Source: an uncultured Muribaculaceae bacterium (GTDB taxonomy: Bacteria > Bacteroidota > Bacteroidia > Bacteroidales > Muribaculaceae). From it: a stretch of DNA of 5,779 bases. The notes under the pieces were generated by a model. That model saw only the letters and a list, made by a program, of their open reading frames with translations, did no database searches and had not been told where the DNA came from. Position 1 is the first letter of the stretch. Every line of letters begins with the position of its first letter. A program made the translations under genes and the position numbers. Positions 1 through 3,281 of this stretch are shown one piece after another. Location: assembly GCA_910587075.1 (NCBI GenBank), contig CAJUKE010000052.1, forward strand, positions 1 to 5,779, written 5' to 3'.

Positions 1-343
1 TAACAAGTTCGTCAACGGTAACACCGAAAGAATCGGCGAGTTCCATTAACGCCGATTCGTCGTTTTTGTCGTCGAGAATTACGCGTTTCGCTTGTACGCC
101 GTTGAGCCGCGGCGTTTTCTTGACGGCTTGGCGCGGAAGGTGGTTAAACTCTATTTCCGACAGTCCGGCAAGTTTGCGGAGTTCATCGAAAAGAATTTCA
201 CGGATAACGGCGGTATCTTCGACCGCAAACTGACGTTTCAGGCGCAAATTTACGCCGTAACGCTGATAAAGCGCCACGCCTTCGGCATAGTCACGAGGGC
301 CGCAAAGGTATGTTATGATTATTTGTTTCTGCTCGGTAGTCAT
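1..343 (-). CDS. Phage-associated hypothetical protein, 3' end outside window
   Basis: An uninterrupted reading frame begins with ATG at 343 and stays open to the left edge, giving 114 residues; the C-terminus is missing. The protein starts MTTEQKQIIITYLCG and contains a hydrophilic stretch around residues 16-36 (RDYAEGVALYQRYG followed by NLRLKRQF) and ends at the edge with LADSFGVTVDELV. It is rich in charged residues, appears largely helical and shows no signal peptide or membrane segment. The RDY-GV-LY-RYG pattern recalls small conserved proteins of Bacteroidales prophages, but I cannot name a function. The start is supported by a TAnnTTTG promoter box about 23 bp upstream and by the lack of an earlier in-frame start. 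It is transcribed separately from the small genes to its right, from which it is divided by a hairpin. The plus-strand reading frame across this area is its shadow. Confidence is good for coding and low for any role. Confidence 0.75.
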   Translation of the reverse strand, partial: MTTEQKQIIITYLCGPRDYAEGVALYQRYGVNLRLKRQFAVEDTAVIREILFDELRKLAGLSEIEFNHLPRQAVKKTPRLNGVQAKRVILDDKNDESALMELADSFGVTVDELV

Positions 344-365
344 AAGGCTATTATATTTAACGCCA

Positions 366-390
366 CAAAATTACGCACGGTAATTACCAA
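366..390 (-). promoter_or_regulatory. Promoter with palindrome for the left-edge gene
   Basis: On the minus strand TAATTTTG at 366-373 fits the Bacteroidota -7 consensus TAnnTTTG, 22 bp before the ATG at 343. A TTG at 388-390 could serve as the -33 element, although the 14-bp spacing is short. A perfect 10-bp palindrome, GGTAATTACC (379-388), lies between and partly overlaps the -33 position, where a dimeric repressor could act. The promoter is supported by consensus and position; the operator is inference. Confidence 0.5.
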
Positions 391-404
391 TCGGAAGGAC
401 ACAG

Positions 405-440
405 AACGCCCCGGAAGGCGGTAAATACCTCCGGGGCGTT
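405..440 (-). terminator. Hairpin closing the small minus-strand operon
   Basis: An 11-bp perfect stem (405-415 with 430-440, AACGCCCCGGA and its complement) is topped by a smaller GGT/ACC stem. It lies 4 bases past the stop codon of the 76-residue gene. No T-run follows on either strand, so it is not a classical intrinsic terminator. It may stop transcription with help from other factors, or protect the 3' end of the message. Confidence 0.45.
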
Positions 441-444
441 GCGC

Positions 445-675
445 TCAACCAATCTTCGCGAGTTTTTTAAGGTCGTCTTTTATCATTGCGAGGGTTTTCA
501 ACCAGTGCAGTTGCTTTTCGGCCGTGAGGCCGGGTTCATCCGCCAGCGTGACAAACTCCGTCACTTCGGTGAGCGCCTCACAGTAGACCGAGGCGGTTTC
601 ATTCGCCTGTAGGTAGGCGAGGGTTTCAAGATGGGCGGCACTTACGGCCGCCCCGTTGATCGTCATTGTCTCCAT
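445..675 (-). CDS. Small acidic hypothetical protein (76 aa)
   Basis: This 76-residue protein is not recognised. It is mostly predicted helix: an alanine- and glutamate-rich middle (residues about 12-45, including AAHLETLAYLQANETASVY) and a basic amphipathic C-terminal helix (HWLKTLAMIKDDLKKLAKIG). There is no signal peptide or membrane segment. It starts 4 bases after the stop of the upstream 56-residue gene, so the two should share one message from the promoter near 891-921. ATG at 675 is preferred because it directly follows the previous gene and opens with the same 11 bases (ATGGAGACAAT) as that gene; a second in-frame ATG lies 9 bases later. A hairpin follows its stop. Its place opposite an XRE regulator suggests an accessory or early phage role, but that is inference. 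Confidence 0.65.
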   Translation of the reverse strand: METMTINGAAVSAAHLETLAYLQANETASVYCEALTEVTEFVTLADEPGLTAEKQLHWLKTLAMIKDDLKKLAKIG

Positions 676-679
676 ATTC

Positions 680-850
680 TTACATTATATGATAACCTTT
701 GTTTGACATCCACTTCTCAGCACCGCGAAGGGTCTTGAACCATTTGGAGGCAGAGAGCGTGACTGCGAGATATTGATTGTTACCAGGCATATAGTCGATA
801 GTACCTTTGATTTCGTTTGAAGTTCCGGTTGTGAAGTTGATTGTCTCCAT
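680..850 (-). CDS. Small hypothetical protein (56 aa), first gene of divergent operon
   Basis: The chosen start is ATG at 850, giving 56 residues beginning METINFTTGTSNEIKG. An earlier in-frame ATG at 901 would add 17 residues, but it lies upstream of and across the -7 promoter box at 891-898 and so is unlikely to be translated. The C-terminal half carries a compact motif, SKWFKTLRGAEKWMSNKGY (residues about 35-53), with aromatic and basic residues. A similar 'FKTL-GAEKW' pattern is seen in tiny Bacteroidales proteins of unknown function, and I cannot assign a role. No signal peptide or transmembrane helix is present. It is the first gene of a two-gene unit divergent from the XRE regulator at 1024-1284, and its promoter is flanked by a candidate operator, so it is probably controlled by that regulator. 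Confidence 0.65.
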   Translation of the reverse strand: METINFTTGTSNEIKGTIDYMPGNNQYLAVTLSASKWFKTLRGAEKWMSNKGYHIM

Positions 851-890
851 TGTTTTTTGTTTAAGTGGTTGGTGTTTTATTTTTACACTG

Positions 891-921
891 CAAAGATACA
901 AGTTATATCTTGTTTCCGCAA
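891..921 (-). promoter_or_regulatory. Minus-strand promoter of the small-gene operon
   Basis: TATCTTTG on the minus strand (891-898) is a perfect TAnnTTTG -7 box. TTG at 919-921 lies 20 bp upstream as a -33 element. Transcription would start near 885, leaving a leader of roughly 35 bases that is A-rich and has no Shine-Dalgarno sequence, typical of Bacteroidota genes. Confidence 0.65.
898..913. promoter_or_regulatory. Candidate operator O1
   Basis: ACAAGTTATATCTTGT is a near-perfect palindrome with arms ACAAG and CTTGT. It abuts the -7 box of the minus-strand promoter and lies between its -7 and -33 elements. The same 10-base sequence ACAAGTTATA recurs at 962-971. The nearby XRE regulator (1024-1284) is the obvious candidate to bind it, by inference from position. 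Confidence 0.5.
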
Positions 922-961
922 GTGTTTTGGAAAGTTTTTTCTTGCTGTTAACACTTTTTAA

Positions 962-977
962 ACAAGTTATAGCTTTT
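962..977. promoter_or_regulatory. Candidate operator O2
   Basis: ACAAGTTATAGCTTTT matches O1 at 13 of 16 positions, with the left arm intact and the right arm degenerate. It overlaps the -33 element of the plus-strand promoter, so binding here would affect the regulator's own gene. O1 and O2 are centred 64 bp apart. Confidence 0.45.
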
Positions 978-1003
978 TGAGGAAGCGAACTTTATTAACT
1001 TTG
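976..1003 (+). promoter_or_regulatory. Plus-strand promoter of the XRE regulator
   Basis: TAACTTTG (996-1003) fits the TAnnTTTG -7 box, with TTTG at 976-979 as the -33 element and 16 bp between. The expected start of transcription around 1010 leaves a very short leader of about 14 bases before the ATG at 1024, with no Shine-Dalgarno sequence. Confidence 0.6.
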
Positions 1004-1023
1004 CTTTAGAAATAGCTTATATT

Positions 1024-1284
1024 ATGAGAATTAGAGAAATTATAGCGCAGCAAGGTATAACGACAAAGGAACTTGCCGAACGATTAGGCATTTCACAAAG
1101 TGCGTTAAATCAAAATATATCAGGAAATCCATCGGTCAAAGTGCTGAGTAACATCGCCGAGGCGCTCGGTGTCGAGCTTTGGGAGCTATTCAAAGCGCCG
1201 GACACGGCTCCCCCATCCCACTCGCTCAACTGCCCCCACTGCGGCAAGCCCATCGAATTTGACATAAAGAAAGGCCCGGAATAA
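1024..1284 (+). CDS. XRE-family regulator with C-terminal CPHC motif
   Basis: This 86-residue DNA-binding protein is probably a transcriptional repressor acting on its own divergent promoter region. Residues about 3-58 form a Cro/CI-type helix-turn-helix: ITTKELAERLGISQSALNQ covers the turn and recognition helix, and NIAEALGVELWELF is the usual closing helices. A proline-rich linker (about 59-68) leads to a short tail with CPHCGKPIEFD (residues 70-80), which looks like half of a zinc ribbon since only one CxxC pair is present. Small XRE proteins of this layout are common in Bacteroidales phages and mobile elements. It is the only forward-strand gene in the window and faces the small-gene operon across two repeated operator-like sites. 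Its last codons form the left arm of a terminator hairpin. The regulator call is firm; phage repressor is the likely but unproven role. Confidence 0.85.
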   Translation: MRIREIIAQQGITTKELAERLGISQSALNQNISGNPSVKVLSNIAEALGVELWELFKAPDTAPPSHSLNCPHCGKPIEFDIKKGPE

Positions 1285-1300
1285 TCCGGGCCTTTCTTTT
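1266..1300. terminator. Bidirectional intrinsic terminator between convergent units
   Basis: A perfect 15-bp stem (1266-1280 with 1285-1299) has a 4-base loop, ATAA. In the plus direction the right arm runs into CTTTCTTTTT, and in the minus direction the other arm runs into TTTCTTTATG. It can therefore end both the XRE gene (stop at 1282-1284) and the toxin-antitoxin operon (stop at 1319). The TAA stop codon of the XRE gene forms most of the loop. Confidence 0.85.
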
Positions 1301-1318
1301 TATATTGTGATGTTGGAA

Positions 1319-1567
1319 TCAGCCAAGTGGCTTAACAATTTCAACGCGCATACCGAGAGCCTCGACAATGCGGTTAAACATTGAGACGCTCGGCGATATG
1401 AGGCCGTTTTCAATCCGTGAAATGTAGGATTTCGTAACGTGGAGCTTTTCTGCCAGGTCGCCCTGGGTCATACGGGCATCCTTGCGACACCGGCGCAACA
1501 GTTCGCCTATCGCCTTAGTTAGCTCCTTATCGGAGAGCTGGCCGATATTACCAACCATACTAATCAT
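1319..1567 (-). CDS. Second XRE-family regulator of the toxin-antitoxin cassette
   Basis: This 82-residue Cro/CI-type helix-turn-helix protein is the third gene of the cassette. The domain spans residues about 21-76: MTQGDLAEKLHVTKSYISRIENG holds the turn and recognition helix, and IVEALGMRVEIV is the closing part. The SYISRIENG signature is characteristic of the family. Its ATG at 1567 overlaps the stop codon of the preceding antitoxin gene (ATGA), implying translational coupling; an alternative in-frame ATG at 1558 would remove three residues. It resembles the preceding antitoxin in both the helix-turn-helix and the short C-terminal beta segment (TAEFTI versus RVEIV), suggesting duplication. 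It may be a dedicated autoregulator, a second antitoxin, or a co-repressor of the toxin. It lacks the longer N-terminal extension of the first antitoxin. Confidence 0.8.
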   Translation of the reverse strand: MISMVGNIGQLSDKELTKAIGELLRRCRKDARMTQGDLAEKLHVTKSYISRIENGLISPSVSMFNRIVEALGMRVEIVKPLG

Positions 1568-1887
1568 GCGCCGAGTATAACTGGCTTACAAACCGAGCCG
1601 CTGATGGTGAACTCGGCAGTATGCCCGAGCGCCCTCAGCACTTTGACTATTGTCGTGATGGTGAGATTGCGGCCGTTTTCTATTTTTGAGATTTGGGCCG
1701 CCTGAACACCCACCCTTTCCCCGAGCTGCGTCTGCGTCAGGTGCTGGGCCTTGCGCGCCTCCTTTATGGTAGCGCCTATCAACGCGGACTCAACTTCCGC
1801 ATCGAACTCCTTTCGGTCGGGTGTTCCTTTCTTCCCGATTATTTCGTCAGTAAGCTCTTCTAACGAGAACCATTCTTTGTTATCCAT
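1564..1887 (-). CDS. higA: HigA-like XRE antitoxin
   Basis: This 107-residue protein is predicted to neutralise the adjacent HigB/RelE-type toxin and repress the shared promoter. Residues 1-37 form a charged N-terminal extension (LEELTDEIIGKKGTPDR, then EFDAEVESALIG) of the kind that precedes the DNA-binding domain in HigA antitoxins. Residues about 38-95 are a helix-turn-helix (LTQTQLGERVGVQAAQISKIENG), ending in a short strand (HTAEFTI). The toxin-first order, with only 4 bases between toxin stop and antitoxin start, is the typical HigBA arrangement. Unlike most genes here it has a clear AGGAG ribosome-binding site, 7 bases before ATG, lying across the end of the toxin gene. Family assignment is by domain layout and context; the symbol is by analogy. 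Confidence 0.78.
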   Translation of the reverse strand: MDNKEWFSLEELTDEIIGKKGTPDRKEFDAEVESALIGATIKEARKAQHLTQTQLGERVGVQAAQISKIENGRNLTITTIVKVLRALGHTAEFTISGSVCKPVILGA

Positions 1888-1891
1888 AATA

Positions 1892-2233
1892 TTACTCCTG
1901 TTTCAGTTTAAAATAATTTTTTCTGCATTGCTCAGCCTTGTCGATCTCTTTTTGAGGCGTTTTGTCAGTTTTTTTGACAAATCCGTGGGTAGTGACGATT
2001 ATTGAATCAGCGTCATTGTCCCAAAAAGCAAGCAATCTGTAGCAGATACCCATATATTGCGTGCGGAACTCCCAAATATCAGTGCCAACAAGTTTCTTGA
2101 ACAATTCCGGGTCGATCAACCCGCCAGCGACAATATTTAAATTCCTCAATACCTTGTTGGCCGCCTTGGCGGGTAACCCCTTAATAAACGAGCGGAACTC
2201 CGCGCTAATAATGATGTTAAATTTTTTATCCAT
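1892..2233 (-). CDS. higB: HigB/RelE-type toxin (phage Gp49-like family)
   Basis: This 113-residue protein is a predicted type II toxin, a ribosome-dependent mRNA interferase by family. The conserved core is visible: a central GTDIWEFRTQYMGICYRLLAFW segment (residues about 50-71, the 'G-LWE-R----G--YR' pattern), then the strand DSIIVTTHGF and the hallmark HGFVKKTDKTPQKEID (residues 83-98), and a basic C-terminal helix. Such proteins belong with HigB and phage Gp49-like toxins (PF05973). ATG at 2233 (MDKKFNI) is chosen. An upstream ATG at 2263 would add ten residues but overlaps the -7 promoter box at 2261-2268. The toxin comes first, followed after 4 bases by its HigA-like antitoxin. Length is normal for the family and the frame is intact, so the toxin is probably functional. 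Confidence 0.85.
   Translation of the reverse strand: MDKKFNIIISAEFRSFIKGLPAKAANKVLRNLNIVAGGLIDPELFKKLVGTDIWEFRTQYMGICYRLLAFWDNDADSIIVTTHGFVKKTDKTPQKEIDKAEQCRKNYFKLKQE
1895..1899 (-). promoter_or_regulatory. Ribosome-binding site of the antitoxin gene
   Basis: AGGAG on the minus strand ends 7 bases before the antitoxin ATG at 1887. It lies just before the toxin stop codon (TAA at 1894-1892), so it is read within the toxin's coding sequence. It is the only good Shine-Dalgarno sequence seen near a start codon in this window, and it supports the chosen antitoxin start. Confidence 0.6.
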
Positions 2234-2260
2234 TATTTCAGTTGTTATGATTGAACATTG

Positions 2261-2268
2261 CAAAGGTA
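2261..2268 (-). promoter_or_regulatory. Promoter -7 box of the toxin-antitoxin operon
   Basis: TACCTTTG on the minus strand is a perfect TAnnTTTG box, placed 27 bp before the toxin ATG at 2233. No convincing -33 TTTG is seen at the usual spacing; the expected place is occupied by a near-palindrome (2277-2292), so the promoter may be regulated. The leader lacks a Shine-Dalgarno sequence and is A/T-rich. Confidence 0.6.
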
Positions 2269-2276
2269 TAAAAAGT

Positions 2277-2292
2277 TTTCCATATACGGAAA
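2277..2292. promoter_or_regulatory. Candidate operator of the toxin-antitoxin operon
   Basis: TTTCCATATACGGAAA is a 16-bp near-palindrome (arms TTTCC/GGAAA, two mismatched central positions). It begins 8 bp upstream of the -7 box, where a bound dimer would block the promoter. HigA-type antitoxins usually repress their own operon through such sites; which of the two XRE proteins would bind is unknown. Confidence 0.45.
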
Positions 2293-2311
2293 TTTTTCGA
2301 GCTTTATTTTC

Positions 2312-2350
2312 GAAAAAATCCCCGCGCCGACGGAATGCCGGACGCGGGGA
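2312..2350 (-). terminator. Rho-independent terminator of the head-gene operon
   Basis: An 8-bp GC-rich stem (2343-2350 with 2319-2326, CGCGGGGA and its complement on the plus strand) is topped by a further 3-bp stem. On the minus strand it is followed directly by six T residues (2318-2313). It lies about 40 bases beyond the stop of the 271-residue gene. It ends the head operon before the toxin-antitoxin promoter and so insulates that cassette from late transcription. Confidence 0.85.
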
Positions 2351-2389
2351 AGGGTCGAAAGAATAGGAGCGAAGTAATGAAGCGAGGTT

Positions 2390-3205
2390 TCAGGCGGCGT
2401 CGTATCGGCTCTGTTCGATCCAGATAACGCCGCCGTCGCCGTTGCCGAAGGCGCGGAGGGTGAGCTGCGAGCCCTCGGAGGCGGTGAAGGTCTTGCCGCC
2501 ACGAAGGAGGATTTTGCCCTCGGCTCCGGCGATGGTTGGCGACTGGCCTCCGGCCGCGCCGAGGAGGGTGATAACCGCGTCGTGTGCGCCACCCTCGATT
2601 TCTCCGATAACGGCCTCTCCGGCGGTGAGCTGGTACTGGCCTTCGGCCACGAACGTGACGGCCACAGCTCCGGCCTCGACAACCGAAACGGGTTCTTCGA
2701 GGGTAACGGTGCCTTTATAGATAAAGATGTCATCGCCCTTTGAAATCTGGGTGAAGGTCATTTCGTTGGTGTTGCTCTCGTTGTTGCCGGTATACGACGG
2801 GGTGAGCTTGCAGGGGTTGCAGATTGTGCCGATAAGGTCGGCGGGCTTGCCGGAGCAATAGCGGATAACCACGATGAACTTGCGGTTGATGCTGTTGGCC
2901 TTGAACTCGCGCACCTCCTGCTCGTTGCCGGGGTGCTCGAACTTGATCGAGGGGGTGAAGCCGATTTTGTCGGTGTCGCCTTCGGCGGCGCTGGTCACCT
3001 CGATCGTACCCTGTGTCATATAGATGTTATAACCGTAACGGCCCGGCTTCATAACGATGTTATCGGCGATAACAACCCCCTTTTCATCGGGCGACGGCAT
3101 GAAAGCGATGTCGTCGATGTCGATAAGGGTAAGCTGGTCGCGCGGCTGGATGCCAGTGCCGGGATTGCCGGAGGCCCTGGGGACTGATTTCTTAATATAG
3201 GTCAT
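2390..3205 (-). CDS. Phage structural protein with C-terminal beta-rich domain
   Basis: This 271-residue protein is coded directly downstream of the capsid protein and is probably a virion component. Residues 1-170 form an N-terminal domain of alternating strands (segments such as GRYGYNIYMTQGTIEVTS and KFIVVIRYCSG). Its cysteines include a CNPC pair at 129-132. The fold could be that of a tail-tube, head-completion or decoration protein, but I do not recognise it firmly. Residues about 175-267 form a second domain of short strands and glycine turns (SPTIAGAEGKILLRGGKTF, then GSQLTLRAF and IWIEQSR). This domain resembles the two repeats at the C-terminus of the neighbouring capsid protein, suggesting both sit on the particle surface. 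No signal peptide is present. Start ATG at 3205 has no Shine-Dalgarno sequence, which is usual here. The gene is followed by a strong terminator. Coding is certain; the precise role is open. Confidence 0.7.
   Translation of the reverse strand: MTYIKKSVPRASGNPGTGIQPRDQLTLIDIDDIAFMPSPDEKGVVIADNIVMKPGRYGYNIYMTQGTIEVTSAAEGDTDKIGFTPSIKFEHPGNEQEVREFKANSINRKFIVVIRYCSGKPADLIGTICNPCKLTPSYTGNNESNTNEMTFTQISKGDDIFIYKGTVTLEEPVSVVEAGAVAVTFVAEGQYQLTAGEAVIGEIEGGAHDAVITLLGAAGGQSPTIAGAEGKILLRGGKTFTASEGSQLTLRAFGNGDGGVIWIEQSRYDAA
2405..2683 (-). repeat. Beta-rich domain copy in the 271-residue protein
   Basis: This segment encodes residues about 175-267. It shares with the capsid C-terminal repeats the order: hydrophobic strand, glycine/alanine turn, 'TIA', glycine, strand, 'T-(A/G)-x-G-x-x-(I/L)-x-L', and a closing 'W/Y-E-x-x/S-R'. 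Similarity is at protein level only; the DNA has diverged. Confidence 0.5.
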
Positions 3206-3234
3206 ATGAATCTGTATTTGAGGTTTAGTAATGA

Positions 3235-3262
3235 ACGGAGGGCGGGAGCTGCCGCCCTCCGT
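3235..3262 (-). other. Intercistronic hairpin between capsid gene and 271-residue gene
   Basis: A perfect 11-bp stem (3235-3245 with 3252-3262, ACGGAGGGCGG and its complement) with a 6-base loop lies 19 bases after the capsid stop codon and about 30 before the next start. No T-run follows on the minus strand, so read-through is expected. Such a hairpin could stabilise the capsid message or partly reduce downstream transcription, letting the capsid be made in excess. Confidence 0.6.
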
Positions 3263-3281
3263 GTTTGATAACCGTGCGTAA

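Noticed and set aside
92..424. 110-residue plus-strand reading frame
   Set aside because: It overlaps the better supported minus-strand gene at 1-343 and runs into the hairpin at 405-440. It looks like a shadow.
851..901. Longer start (ATG at 901) for the 56-residue gene
   Set aside because: It would place the start inside and upstream of the promoter's -7 box; ATG at 850 fits the expected leader.
1751..2366. Plus-strand frames opposite the toxin and antitoxin (1751-2005 and 2061-2366)
   Set aside because: Antisense to intact genes of a known family, with no signals of their own.
2245..2733. 162-residue minus-strand reading frame rich in serine, proline and arginine
   Set aside because: It is a second frame of the 271-residue gene, with low-complexity composition, and it runs through the terminator.
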